From NCBI GenBank assembly GCA_017404665.1, contig JAFRBX010000074.1:1-55430 (forward strand): a DNA stretch of 55,430 bases. Reading direction: 5' to 3'. Shown piece by piece: positions 43,588 through 53,058 of this stretch (position 1 is its first letter; each line of letters begins with the position of its first letter). The DNA comes from Ruminococcus sp. GTDB taxonomy: Bacteria; Bacillota; Clostridia; Oscillospirales; Acutalibacteraceae. The notes under the pieces were generated by a model. That model saw only the letters and a list, made by a program, of their open reading frames with translations. It was not told the DNA's origin and searched no databases. Made by a program: the position numbers and the translations under genes.

Positions 43588-45915
43588 ATGGGCGCCAACC
43601 AAAAACTCAGAAGAAGAACTGTATGGCTGCTGATCATCATATTGGCGCTTGGCTTCGGCGCGGTCATCACCCGTCTGGCTTATCTGCAGCTGGTTCAGGG
43701 TGAAGAGCTCCAGCGCAGAGCGATCGAGCAGCAGCTCTCGGATACTCCGATCTCCGCCAAGCGCGGCACGATCTATGACACCAAAGGCAAAATCTTGGCG
43801 CAGTCCGCATCGGTATGGCGGGTCGTGATGGCTCCCGCCTACTTTGACGACGGCGCCGACGGCGATGCGCAGAGGGCATTTGTCGCCTCGCGACTGGCGT
43901 CGATCCTCGGCTTGGACGAAGCGGAGCTTTTAGAGGATACCAAGCAGAATACCTACTATGTTTCCGTCAAGCGCAGGATAGAGAGCGCCGAGAAGGAGCA
44001 GATCATTGAGCTGCAGAACGAGCTGTCGGAAAAGTATCATAAATCCGGCATTATCTCACTGCTCGACGACTATAAGCGCTATTATCCCTACAGCGATCTC
44101 GCGTCCTCGGTCATCGGATTCACCGGTTCGGATGATCAGGGGTTGTGGGGCGTTGAGTATCAGTACAACGACTATCTCGCCGGTACGCCCGGACGCATCA
44201 TATCGGCGCAGAACGGCATCCAGACGGAAATGCCGTTTGACTATAACCAGAATATCGGCGCGATCGACGGCAGCTCGCTGGTGCTTACCATCGATGAGAC
44301 TGTCCAGAGCATCGTGGAAAAATATATGAAGCAGGGCGTTGTCGACAATGAGGTCCTCGAACGCGGCGTCTGCATCGTAATGAACGTCAATACGGGCGAG
44401 ATACTGGCAATGGCTTCGGTCAACGGCTTTGATCTGAACGATCCCTTTACCATTCTGCCGGATCAGAAAAAGGAGATCGAGGCGATCGATCTGGAATATC
44501 TGATCAAGAATGATTATTTCGAGGAGGATGAGGACCCGTACAAGATCAGCGACGCCAAAAAGAAAGAGCTGATCGAACGGGCGCAGAATGAGGCGGAGAG
44601 CGCGGCGCTGGCGCGCAACTGGCGCAATAAGGCGATCTCCGATACCTACTACCCCGGCTCCGTTTTTAAGATGGTCACCCTGTCGATGGCGCTGCAGGAG
44701 GGCGTTGTCAACTCGTCGAGCCGCTTCGGCTGTTCGGGCGCGTTCCAGCTCTATGAAGACACCATCCACTGTCACAACACCGCAGGTCACGGTACCCAGA
44801 CCTATCAGGAATGTCTGTGGAATTCCTGCAACCCCGGCTTTATCCAGATCGGCCAGCTGGTCGGCAAGACGAAATTCTGGGAATACTATCAGGCTTTCGG
44901 GTTCTCCGATAAGACTGGCATCGATCTGCCCGGCGAATCCGAGGACCAGTTCTTTGTCCACGACGGTATCGAGGGCAATATGCTCGATACCGACCTCGCG
45001 GTCGCGTCCTTCGGTCAGAACTTCTCTATCACCCCGATTCAGATGATCACGGCGGCAAGCGCTGTCGCTAACGGCGGCAAGATCGTGCAGCCCCATGTCG
45101 TCAAACAGATCATCGACAACGAGGGCAACGTTGTGAAAAACGCCTCCACCGAGACCAAGCGTCAGGTGATCTCCGAATCTGTGTCCAAGGAAATGTGCGG
45201 GATCATGGAGGAAAACTGCGCTACCGGTTCCGGTAAAAACGGCTATGTCGCCGGCTATCGCATCGGCGGCAAGACCGGTACCTCCGAGAAAAAGGTCGAC
45301 GCCAATAAAAACGGCGTGGAAGACGACTATATCGCGTCCTTCTGCGGCTTCGCTCCCGCGAACAATCCGCAGTACGCGGCGCTGGTGTTCTTTGATGAGC
45401 CGGTGGGCGGCAACTATTACGGCTCCGCGGTAGCGGCTCCGGTATTTGCCAGCATCATGAGCGAGGTCCTGCCTTATCTGGAGGTCGTCGCGCAGTATAC
45501 CGATGAAGAAGCAAGCAATATCGACACGGCAACCGGCGCCTACACCGGCATGAGCGTGGAGGACGCGATGGCGGCTGCCGAACGCGACGGCTTCAGCGTT
45601 ACGGTCAAGGGCGAAGGCTCAACGGTCGTTTCTCAGAATCCCGCGACGGGCACTTCGATACCGACGGGCGGCACGATCGTGCTGTACACGGATGAGAGCA
45701 GTACCGCCGAGACGGCGACAGTGCCGAATCTGATCGGCTTCAGCGTTTCGGAGGTCAACAGTATCGCGGCTTCCTACGGGCTGAATGTCAGTGTAACGGG
45801 CACGGTATCGGCTTCCGACAGCACCTCCGTTTCGCAGAGTGTTCCCGAGGGCACGGAGGTTGCACCCGGTACGGTCATCACCGTCACCTTCAGCAGCGGA
45901 GGTATCGCGGACTAA
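43588..45915 (+). CDS. Class B penicillin-binding protein with PASTA domains (FtsI/SpoVD type), 775 aa
   Basis: One N-terminal membrane helix (about 11-33) is followed by a PBP dimerisation domain. The transpeptidase domain has SVFK (Ser358, Lys361), SCN (413-415) and KTGT (562-565). Two PASTA domains (about 653-713 and 715-772) end the protein. It cross-links septal peptidoglycan together with FtsW. PASTA tails are typical of SpoVD and PBP2x; which of the division or spore role applies cannot be told, but position in the cluster favours division. ATG 43588 follows AAGGAG. Confidence 0.95.
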   Translation: MGANQKLRRRTVWLLIIILALGFGAVITRLAYLQLVQGEELQRRAIEQQLSDTPISAKRGTIYDTKGKILAQSASVWRVVMAPAYFDDGADGDAQRAFVASRLASILGLDEAELLEDTKQNTYYVSVKRRIESAEKEQIIELQNELSEKYHKSGIISLLDDYKRYYPYSDLASSVIGFTGSDDQGLWGVEYQYNDYLAGTPGRIISAQNGIQTEMPFDYNQNIGAIDGSSLVLTIDETVQSIVEKYMKQGVVDNEVLERGVCIVMNVNTGEILAMASVNGFDLNDPFTILPDQKKEIEAIDLEYLIKNDYFEEDEDPYKISDAKKKELIERAQNEAESAALARNWRNKAISDTYYPGSVFKMVTLSMALQEGVVNSSSRFGCSGAFQLYEDTIHCHNTAGHGTQTYQECLWNSCNPGFIQIGQLVGKTKFWEYYQAFGFSDKTGIDLPGESEDQFFVHDGIEGNMLDTDLAVASFGQNFSITPIQMITAASAVANGGKIVQPHVVKQIIDNEGNVVKNASTETKRQVISESVSKEMCGIMEENCATGSGKNGYVAGYRIGGKTGTSEKKVDANKNGVEDDYIASFCGFAPANNPQYAALVFFDEPVGGNYYGSAVAAPVFASIMSEVLPYLEVVAQYTDEEASNIDTATGAYTGMSVEDAMAAAERDGFSVTVKGEGSTVVSQNPATGTSIPTGGTIVLYTDESSTAETATVPNLIGFSVSEVNSIAASYGLNVSVTGTVSASDSTSVSQSVPEGTEVAPGTVITVTFSSGGIAD

Positions 45916-45924
45916 AGTATGAGT

Positions 45925-46056
45925 CATTCCGAGGAGGGACAAAGTTCCGACGTGGGAATCCCCCTGACGAAGATGCAATTCCGGAAGGAAAAATTCTCTG
46001 TTTGTGGGATTGCCACAGCCCTTGAACACGCGTGTTCGGGGCTTCGCAATGACAAT
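45925..46056. repeat. Two palindromic repeats between PBP gene and mraY
   Basis: A GTCATTCCGAGG...GTGGGAATCCC element (45925-45966) is followed by an inverted TCATTGCGA element (46006-46055) with a GAACACGCGTGTTC centre. Confidence 0.7.
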
Positions 46057-46081
46057 GTGGAATATAAATGAGGTGAATTGT

Positions 46082-47080
46082 ATGGAAACAGGATTATGGG
46101 CGTTCGGTGTGGCGATCATCGCGTTCGCCGTTACAGCGGTCATCGGAAAATATCTGATACCCTTTCTTCACAAGCTGAATTTCGGACAGACGATCCTGGA
46201 TATCGGTCCCAACTGGCATAAAAACAAGCAGGGAACCCCCACGATGGGCGGTATTATGTTCGTGATCGGCATCGTGATCGCGACCACGGCAGGCGTACTG
46301 CTGTATGCCGTCGGGCACGGCTTGGATTCTGTCAGCCGCTTTGTGTTCGCCGGTTTACTGTTTGCACTGCTCAACGGCGGTATCGGATTTATCGACGATT
46401 ATGTCAAGGTCGTCAAGAAGCGCAATCTTGGTCTGACTGCGATCCAGAAGCTCGTTTTCCAGTTTTTGGCTGCGGCGGTCTACCTCTTTGTGATGGTTCT
46501 GTGCAAGGATAATACCGAGATACTTGTTCCCTTCGTCGGTTATGTTGATCTCGGCTTATTCTACTATATCCTGATGGCGATCGTGCTGGTCGGCATTGTT
46601 AACGCGGTGAACCTGACCGACGGCATCGACGGTTTGGCGGGTTCGGTCACCTTCTTTGCCTGTCTGTTCATGATGCTGATCGCGAACGTGATGGGCGGTC
46701 ATGTAGCTAACGTTTTGTACGCGGCTGCCGCGGCAGGCGGTTGTCTGGGCTTTTTGATCTGGAACTTCCACCCGGCAAAGTGCTTTATGGGCGATACCGG
46801 CTCGCTGTTCCTCGGTGCGATGGTATGCACGATCGCGGTCGCGATGGATCTGCAGCTTTTGCTGATCCTGATCGCGCTGACCTATCTGATCGAGATGTTC
46901 TCGGTCGTGCTGCAGGTCAGCTACTTCAAGCTCACCCACGGCAAGCGGCTCTTCAAGATGTCGCCGATCCACCATCATTTTGAGATGTGCGGCTGGTCGG
47001 AGATGAAAATCGTTTGTGTGTTTTCCGGCTTTACCGCGCTGTGCGGCATCGGCGCGCTCCTGCTGGTGATATTTGGATAA
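46082..47080 (+). CDS. mraY: Phospho-N-acetylmuramoyl-pentapeptide transferase
   Basis: The 332-aa polytopic protein has the MraY blocks GTPTMGGIMF, FIDDYVKV with the aspartate pair, NAVNLTDGIDGLAG, GDTGSLFLGAM and MSPIHHHFEMCGWSE. It makes lipid I by joining UDP-MurNAc-pentapeptide to undecaprenyl phosphate. The start at 46082 follows GAGGTG; the longer frame upstream is repeat sequence. Unlike most clusters, no murE, murF or murD is next to it. Confidence 0.97.
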   Translation: METGLWAFGVAIIAFAVTAVIGKYLIPFLHKLNFGQTILDIGPNWHKNKQGTPTMGGIMFVIGIVIATTAGVLLYAVGHGLDSVSRFVFAGLLFALLNGGIGFIDDYVKVVKKRNLGLTAIQKLVFQFLAAAVYLFVMVLCKDNTEILVPFVGYVDLGLFYYILMAIVLVGIVNAVNLTDGIDGLAGSVTFFACLFMMLIANVMGGHVANVLYAAAAAGGCLGFLIWNFHPAKCFMGDTGSLFLGAMVCTIAVAMDLQLLLILIALTYLIEMFSVVLQVSYFKLTHGKRLFKMSPIHHHFEMCGWSEMKIVCVFSGFTALCGIGALLLVIFG

Positions 47081-47127
47081 AAAAGGCTCCCTTTGAGTAA
47101 CCGCCGAATCATGCGGGTTCCAGTTTG

Positions 47128-47240
47128 TATGTCATTCCGAGGCTCATTCTGTGAGCCGTGGGAATCCTACAAATTGGTGATGAAACGTAGTCTGACCGTT
47201 TTGTGGGATTGCCACGGGCTACCGCTCTCGCAATGACATT
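47128..47240. repeat. Two palindromic repeats between mraY and ftsW
   Basis: A GTCATTCCGAGGCTC...GTGGGAATCC element and an inverted GGGATTGCCACGGGC...TCGCAATGAC element stand side by side. A truncated GGCTCCCTTTGAG piece precedes them at 47085. Confidence 0.65.
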
Positions 47241-47297
47241 TTCATTAATCGATGTTTACTCGACGGGAAGGCTAATTAACAGGAAAGGACCCGGCAT

Positions 47298-48527
47298 ATG
47301 TTGACAATCGAAAATACCTCGCGCCGCAGGGTGCGGGATTATGAGCGCGAGCGTCATGCCCCGTCCAAAAAGGCAGGCGGCAGACGGAAAATCAATTTCT
47401 CGCTGCTGAATATCGGCAAGGGTATCGACATGCCCTTTGTTTTCCTGATTTTTATACTGCTTGCCATCGGCATCACGATGATGTTCTCGGCAAGCTATCC
47501 GGTTGCCTATTATGAGATCGGCGACAGTTATTACTACCTCAAGCGGCAGCTGATTTTCGCGCTGGTCGGTCTGGTGGTTATGATAGCGGTCAGCTTTGTC
47601 GATTACCACTATTACCATCGCTTTGCTGCGGTGATCCTCGGTATCAGCTACTTTGCACTTATGCTGGTGCTGATCCTGCCTTCGCAGGAGGGGGACGTTC
47701 ACCGATGGATCGGCGTCGGTATGTTCGGTATCCAGGCGTCGGAGATCAGTAAATTCGCGATCATCCTCTTTATGGCGCATTGGGGCAGCCGATATTATGA
47801 CAGGATGGATACGTTTAAGTTCGGCGTTCTGCCCGGCGCGGCGGTATTCCTGTCGACTGCGCTGCTGCTGCTGTTTGAGCCGCACTATTCCTGCATCGTT
47901 ATCATCGGCATCCTGACGGTCGTTATGATGTATGTGTCGGGCATCAAGCTCAAGTGGCTCGCCATCGGCGCGGCGATTTTAGCGGTGCTGATTCTGCTGC
48001 TGTGGGTTACCGGTATGCTGACCTACGCGATGGAGCGTATGGACGGCTGGGGTCAGGCGCTGAACGAGGACCTGGATCGCGATATGTGGAACGCGACGTG
48101 GCAGACGCGCAACAGCCTGTACGCTATCGGCTCCGGCGGCTTGTTCGGATTGGGCTTGGGACAGAGCAGACAAAAATATCTGTATCTGCCCGAACCGCAG
48201 AACGACTTTATCTTCGCGATCGTGTGCGAGGAGCTCGGCTTGATCGGCGCGGTTATCATCCTGTTGATTTTCGCCCTGTTGGTATGGCGCGGTGTTATCA
48301 TTTCGCTCAGAGCACGCGACCGCTTCGGAAAGCTGCTGGGCATCGGACTGACGTGCCACATCGGTCTGCAGGTCGTATTGAATATATTGGTTATCACGGA
48401 CTGGCTGCCGAACACGGGTATATCGCTCCCGTTCTTCAGCTACGGCGGTTCGTCACTGCTGACGCTGATGTTTGAGATGGGCGTCATCCTCGCAGTGTCC
48501 AGAACTTCGAATATTGAGAAATCGTAA
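47298..48527 (+). CDS. ftsW: FtsW-type SEDS peptidoglycan polymerase, 409 aa
   Basis: A basic N-terminal tail leads to about ten membrane helices. The SEDS family signatures are MMFSASYP, DVHRWIGVG, ASEISKFAI, NAT WQTRNSLYAIGSGG-type loop, NDFIFAIVCEELG and LPFFSYGGSSLL. It polymerises lipid II at the septum with the PBP encoded upstream. Position after mraY supports FtsW over RodA. ATG 47298 follows AGGAAAGG. Confidence 0.94.
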   Translation: MLTIENTSRRRVRDYERERHAPSKKAGGRRKINFSLLNIGKGIDMPFVFLIFILLAIGITMMFSASYPVAYYEIGDSYYYLKRQLIFALVGLVVMIAVSFVDYHYYHRFAAVILGISYFALMLVLILPSQEGDVHRWIGVGMFGIQASEISKFAIILFMAHWGSRYYDRMDTFKFGVLPGAAVFLSTALLLLFEPHYSCIVIIGILTVVMMYVSGIKLKWLAIGAAILAVLILLLWVTGMLTYAMERMDGWGQALNEDLDRDMWNATWQTRNSLYAIGSGGLFGLGLGQSRQKYLYLPEPQNDFIFAIVCEELGLIGAVIILLIFALLVWRGVIISLRARDRFGKLLGIGLTCHIGLQVVLNILVITDWLPNTGISLPFFSYGGSSLLTLMFEMGVILAVSRTSNIEKS

Positions 48528-48529
48528 TT

Positions 48530-48690
48530 TTCAGATAACAGATATCAGATAACGGATAACAGTTGCAGGAAAATCCTTGCGGATTTTTGAATTATAAACT
48601 GTAAACCGGACTTCTGATAACTAATCAATCGGGTGCGGGTGTCCCGCCCTTCACTGTTATCTGTTCTCTATTATCTGTTCACTTCTCGAT
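48530..48690. repeat. Heptamer-armed palindromic element between ftsW and murG
   Basis: CAGATAACAG-type units on the left pair with CTGTTATCTG-type units on the right. The centre holds AATCGGGTGCGGGTGTCCCG, the reverse of the core between murG and murA. Confidence 0.7.
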
Positions 48691-48715
48691 TATATCTTTT
48701 AACAGGAGCTAAGAT

Positions 48716-49852
48716 ATGAAGGTTTTATTAGCCGGCGGCGGTACCGCCGGACACATCAACCCCGCTCTGGCAATCGCGGGCTATATCAAAGGAAAAGAGC
48801 CGGATACGGAGTTTCTGTTCATCGGCAACCGTGACGGAATGGAACAGCGTCTGGTTAAGCAGGCAGGCTTTCCTATTGAGTCCGTCGTGATTACGGGCTT
48901 CAAGCGCAGTCTGTCGCCGAAGAACACGGTCCATAACTTCAAGACCGTGTATTACTCCTTCGAATCCCGCTCCAAAGCAAAGAGGATCATCAAGGAATTT
49001 GATCCCGATATCTGTATCGGTACCGGCGGCTATGTCAGCGGTCCCGTGATCCTCGCCGCGTGCAACCTCGGCTACAAGGCGATCATCCATGAGCAGAACG
49101 CCTATCCCGGCGTTACCAATAAAATGCTGGCGAAATCCGTCGATCGCGTGATGCTCGCCAACGAGGACGCCAAAAGCCGCTTTACGGACAAGGCGAAGTT
49201 TGTCCTGACAGGCAACCCGATCCGTCCATCCATCCTTTCCACCAAGCATGACGAGGCGAAGAAACGGCTGGGACTGGATGACAGCAAGCCCGTGATCCTG
49301 TCGTTCGGCGGATCGCTGGGCGCAGAGTGCATCAACCGCTCCATGGCGGAGCTGATCGCCCGTTCCGCAAAGGATAAAAAGTATTATCATATCCACGCCT
49401 ACGGTCAACAGGGCACATGGATGCCCGAGCTGCTGCAAAAGAAGGGCGTTGACACCAAGAACTGCGATAACCTCGACGTCCGTCAGTACATCGATAACAT
49501 GAACGACTGCTTAGCTGCCTGCGATCTTGTAGTCTCCCGCGCCGGAGCGATCACGCTTTCAGAGATACAGGCGAAAGGCAGACCCGCGGTGCTGATCCCT
49601 TCTCCGTTCGTGGCAGAGAACCACCAGTATCATAACGCGATGTCGATGGTGAACAAAAAGGCGGCAAAGCTGATCGAGCAGGCCGACCTTTCGGGAGAGC
49701 TGCTGATCGAGACCGTCGACAGCATGCTGACCGATCAAAGCGTTTTAGCAGAATACCGCCGAAACGCGCAGAAGATGGCGATCACCGACGCAAATGAGAG
49801 AATCTATCAGACGGTAAAAGAGGTTTTATCGGAGAACGGAAAAAATAGATAA
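48716..49852 (+). CDS. murG: UDP-GlcNAc:lipid I N-acetylglucosamine transferase
   Basis: The 378-aa GT28 enzyme starts MKVLLAGGGTAGHINPALAI (glycine-rich loop), with GTGGYVSGPVILAA, IHEQNAYPGVTNK, SFGGSLGA and SRAGAITLSEI as the other MurG blocks. It completes lipid II at the inner membrane face. CAGGAGCTAAGAT precedes the ATG. It is flanked on both sides by heptamer-armed palindromes. Confidence 0.97.
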   Translation: MKVLLAGGGTAGHINPALAIAGYIKGKEPDTEFLFIGNRDGMEQRLVKQAGFPIESVVITGFKRSLSPKNTVHNFKTVYYSFESRSKAKRIIKEFDPDICIGTGGYVSGPVILAACNLGYKAIIHEQNAYPGVTNKMLAKSVDRVMLANEDAKSRFTDKAKFVLTGNPIRPSILSTKHDEAKKRLGLDDSKPVILSFGGSLGAECINRSMAELIARSAKDKKYYHIHAYGQQGTWMPELLQKKGVDTKNCDNLDVRQYIDNMNDCLAACDLVVSRAGAITLSEIQAKGRPAVLIPSPFVAENHQYHNAMSMVNKKAAKLIEQADLSGELLIETVDSMLTDQSVLAEYRRNAQKMAITDANERIYQTVKEVLSENGKNR

Positions 49853-49985
49853 CGTTTAACAGAAAATAGATAACAGTAATGGGCGGGACACTCGCACCCG
49901 ATTCTATATTATAAATCTAAAGCGCGAAGCGTTTCCCTTAACTGTTCTCTGTTCTCTGAAATAGTTCTCTGTTCTCTGAATCAGT
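49853..49985. repeat. Heptamer-armed palindromic element between murG and murA
   Basis: AGATAACAG-like left units and CTGTTCTCTG right units surround GGGCGGGACACTCGCACCCG and an AAGCGCGAAGCGTTT hairpin. Confidence 0.7.
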
Positions 49986-50045
49986 CACCTTTCCCACCTA
50001 TCCAACATAGAATAGAAAGCAAGAGCTTTTGAAAGGGTGTTGGGT

Positions 50046-51299
50046 GTGTCGGTATTTGCAGTAGACGGCGGGAGAAGATTATCCGGAGAGGTGAAGCTGC
50101 AGGGCTCCAAGAACAGCGCTCTGCCGATTTTAGCGGCAACGCTATTATGCCGCGGCGAATGTGTGCTGCACAACTGTCCGCGCCTGAGCGATGTGGAAGC
50201 CTCACTTTCCATTTTGCGTTACATAGGCTGCACCGCGCGGCGCGAGGGCAGCACCGTAATCGTCGATACCGGCAGCGTGACGCGTTATGATATACCTGCT
50301 GAGCTGATGCACCGGATGCGTTCCTCCATCATCTTTCTGGGGGCGCTGATTGCTCGCTTTGACAGGGCGCGGATGTCATTTCCCGGCGGTTGTGAGCTGG
50401 GTCCCCGCCCGATCGATCTGCACTTGAGCGCCTTGCGCGCGATGGGCGCCGATATCAGCGAAGAGCACGGCGAGCTGGACTGCTGTACGCAGGAACGGCT
50501 TTGCGGCGCAAATATCTCGCTGCCGCTTCCGTCGGTAGGCGCGACCGAAAATATCATGATCGCGGCGGCGACTGCAGACGGCACGACCGTCATCAGCAAC
50601 GCGGCGCGTGAGCCTGAGATCGTCGATCTTGCGGATTTTCTGAACGTCTGCGGCGCGCGGATCCGCGGGGCGGGGGAGAGCACAGTGATGATCGACGGCG
50701 TTGAACGGCTGAGACCTGCGACCCATGTGATGATACCCGACCGCATTGTCGCGGCGACCTTGATGTCCGCCGCCGCGGTGACGGGTTCCAATATACGCTT
50801 GACGGGGGTTATCCCCGCGCATCTTCAGTCGGTGTTTCCCGTGTTCCGTGACAGCGGCTGTGAACTGGATATACGCGGCAATACCGTCCGCATCAGCGCA
50901 CCCTACCGGCTTCACAGCCCTAAGCTGATCCGCACGATGCCGTATCCCGGCTTTCCGACCGACGCGCAGGCGCCTGTGATGAGCATGGCGGCTGTCGCTG
51001 ACGGAATGACGGTGTTTGTTGAAAACATGTTTTTGAGCCGTTACAGTCATGTCAGCGAGCTGTGCCGCTTCGGCGCGGATATCCGTGTGGAGGGTAAGGT
51101 CGCTGTGGTGGACGGCGTGAGACGCTTGCTGAGCGCTGACGTCCGCGCGCATGACCTGAGAGGAGCCGCCGCTCTGGTAGCGGCGTCCCTGTGTGCGAAG
51201 GGACAGAGCGAGATCAGAGGGATAGAATATCTGGAACGCGGCTACGAGGATTTTGAACTGGTGTTGTCCTCGCTGGGCGCGGACGTCAAGAAAATATAG
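50046..51299 (+). CDS. murA: UDP-N-acetylglucosamine 1-carboxyvinyltransferase
   Basis: The 417-aa protein has the EPSP-synthase-like fold: GGRRLSGEVKLQGSKNSALP at the start, RMRSSIIFLGAL, FPGGCELGPRPIDLHL (with the active-site cysteine), GATENIMIAAA and PYPGFPTDAQAPVM. It makes the first committed precursor of peptidoglycan. The start is one of GTG 50037, TTG 50040 or GTG 50046; AAAGG at 50032-50036 is best spaced for 50046. Its place between murG and divIB is found in several Clostridia. Confidence 0.94.
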   Translation: MSVFAVDGGRRLSGEVKLQGSKNSALPILAATLLCRGECVLHNCPRLSDVEASLSILRYIGCTARREGSTVIVDTGSVTRYDIPAELMHRMRSSIIFLGALIARFDRARMSFPGGCELGPRPIDLHLSALRAMGADISEEHGELDCCTQERLCGANISLPLPSVGATENIMIAAATADGTTVISNAAREPEIVDLADFLNVCGARIRGAGESTVMIDGVERLRPATHVMIPDRIVAATLMSAAAVTGSNIRLTGVIPAHLQSVFPVFRDSGCELDIRGNTVRISAPYRLHSPKLIRTMPYPGFPTDAQAPVMSMAAVADGMTVFVENMFLSRYSHVSELCRFGADIRVEGKVAVVDGVRRLLSADVRAHDLRGAAALVAASLCAKGQSEIRGIEYLERGYEDFELVLSSLGADVKKI

Positions 51300-51414
51300 T
51301 GATTAGTGGTTAGTGACCAGTGGCTAGTTATCGGTGGGCTTTGCCCACACCCGATTCTATCATTTGGAGCGAAGCGACCTAATTTGCTCATCACTAACCA
51401 CTGACCACTAAAAA
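51300..51414. repeat. Heptamer-armed palindromic element between murA and divIB
   Basis: GATTAGTGGTTAGTGACCAG on the left is complementary to CACTAACCACTGACCACT on the right. The centre GTGGGCTTTGCCCACACCCG is shared with the 27-kb half copy. Confidence 0.75.
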
Positions 51415-51426
51415 GAAAGGAGGGTC

Positions 51427-52887
51427 ATGATGGCGAAAAAATCGGATAAAAAGCGCAGGAGAACCGCGCGCAATTCTGCAAGGGAAGAACAGCGGCGCCG
51501 TGCGCGCAGGCCCGTGGAACCGATGCGGGATGACGAAGAACCGTATGATGATTTTTCCGACGGGTATACCGAAGAGATCGATTTCCGCGATTTTGAGGAT
51601 ACCTCCGAGAAGCGCCGCCCGCGCAGACCTTCCGAGCCGGCGCGCGATGATGAACCATACGGAGATTACCCGGACGAGACTAACACGCGCCGTTTTGAAA
51701 AAAAGAAAAAGAAAAATAATAGCCGTCAGCGCCGTCCTCAAACGCGGCCGACGCGCGACGATGAGGACATGCTCAGCGAGTTCTCCGACGAGACTAACAA
51801 CTTCTTTACCGATGAAAGCGCGTCGGCTGAAGAACACAGACGCCGCCCTCAGCAGCAAAAGAAGAATGGGAAAAAGCCGAAGAAAAAGCAGGAAAAGCGC
51901 AAGCCGCAATCTCCGCTGCAGCGTAAGATCATCCGTATCCTCAGTTACGGCGCGATCATCGCGGTGGTGCTGATCGTCGGTGTGGTGCTGTCACTGACGG
52001 TGCTGTTCAAGACGCAGGCGTATGAGGTAACGGGAATCACTGTTTATTCAGAGGATGAGATTGTCTCCGCCTGTGGCATCAACAAGGGCGAAAATATCTT
52101 TTTAGCGCCGAAGAGCGCTGCCGAAAACCGCCTGATAAAGCAATTCCCTTATGTGGAGGATGCAGACGTCAGCTTCAAGATCCCGGATACCATCCGCATC
52201 GCGATCGTCGAGGCGGACGAGGGATATTTGGTGAAGGTGAACGACAAGAATTATCTGGTCATCAGCACAAAGGGACGCATCCTCAATCAGACGGCGGACG
52301 CCTCCGCGTATGATCTGCCGATCTTCATCGGACCGACCTTGACCTCGGGCGAGGTCGGCGACTATGTCAGCTATGAGGATGACACCGTCGTCGAAATGAT
52401 CCGCAGCATCACCCAAACCTTTGCCGATAACGGCTATCAGGGCATCACCGAGATCGACGCTACCAATATGGCGAGTATCTCCTTTACCTATGACGACCGC
52501 GTCAAGGTGAAGCTCGGTATCCCGGAGGATTTGGACTATAAGGTCCGTACCGCTATGACGATTATCAACGAGAATCTTGATAAAAACCGGACAGGCACGA
52601 TCACGGGTATCCTGGATGTGTCACGGTGCAATTCCACCAAGCGCTCTTACTTCAACGAGCAGGAGATACATCCGACAGAGAACAAGCCTTCCGCGAAGCC
52701 TACCGAAGCGGTATCCGGCGAAGAATGGAGCGGCGAATGGAGCGATGACTGGAGCGATGACTGGAGCGACGATTGGAGCGATGATTGGAGCGATGATTGG
52801 AGCGATGACGGTTACTCCGACTACGGCGTATATGACGATTCTTATGCCGATTTTGGCTGGTATGATGGTGATGGTAGCTATGAATAA
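51427..52887 (+). CDS. divIB: FtsQ/DivIB-type division protein with long charged head and WSDD tail, 486 aa
   Basis: Residues 1 to about 170 are extremely charged and low in complexity (Arg, Lys, Asp, Glu). One membrane helix follows (about 176-197), then a POTRA domain (about 201-270, YEVTGITVYSEDEIVSACG) and an FtsQ beta domain to about 415. The tail holds eight WSDD/WSGE-type tetrads (about 433-461) and a Tyr/Asp-rich end. It stabilises the FtsL-PBP-FtsW complex. Start ATG 51427 or 51430, after AAGGAGGG. The head is longer than usual for DivIB. Confidence 0.9.
   Translation: MMAKKSDKKRRRTARNSAREEQRRRARRPVEPMRDDEEPYDDFSDGYTEEIDFRDFEDTSEKRRPRRPSEPARDDEPYGDYPDETNTRRFEKKKKKNNSRQRRPQTRPTRDDEDMLSEFSDETNNFFTDESASAEEHRRRPQQQKKNGKKPKKKQEKRKPQSPLQRKIIRILSYGAIIAVVLIVGVVLSLTVLFKTQAYEVTGITVYSEDEIVSACGINKGENIFLAPKSAAENRLIKQFPYVEDADVSFKIPDTIRIAIVEADEGYLVKVNDKNYLVISTKGRILNQTADASAYDLPIFIGPTLTSGEVGDYVSYEDDTVVEMIRSITQTFADNGYQGITEIDATNMASISFTYDDRVKVKLGIPEDLDYKVRTAMTIINENLDKNRTGTITGILDVSRCNSTKRSYFNEQEIHPTENKPSAKPTEAVSGEEWSGEWSDDWSDDWSDDWSDDWSDDWSDDGYSDYGVYDDSYADFGWYDGDGSYE
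52729..52807 (+). repeat. 12-bp coding tandem repeat (WSDD) in divIB
   Basis: GAATGGAGCGGC is followed by successive TGGAGCGATGAC-type units, varying only at third positions. Such repeats can change copy number. Confidence 0.85.
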
Positions 52888-52956
52888 AGCAGATATCCAT
52901 CTTTTCCCTGTGAATTTTTATCAATTTTTTGAAAAATATTCAGAAAAAGATTGAAT

Positions 52957-52984
52957 TTATCACAGTGATGTGTTACATTATAAT
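52957..52984 (+). promoter_or_regulatory. Candidate ftsZ promoter
   Basis: TTATCA (52957-52962) and TATAAT (52979-52984) are 16 bp apart. The -35 box is weak; readthrough from divIB is also possible. Confidence 0.5.
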
Positions 52985-53058
52985 ATGACGGAAAAGAATA
53001 TTAATTGTTGTTGATATAGAAAGACAGAAACCCGTCCAAGTGATAAGGAGGATATATT

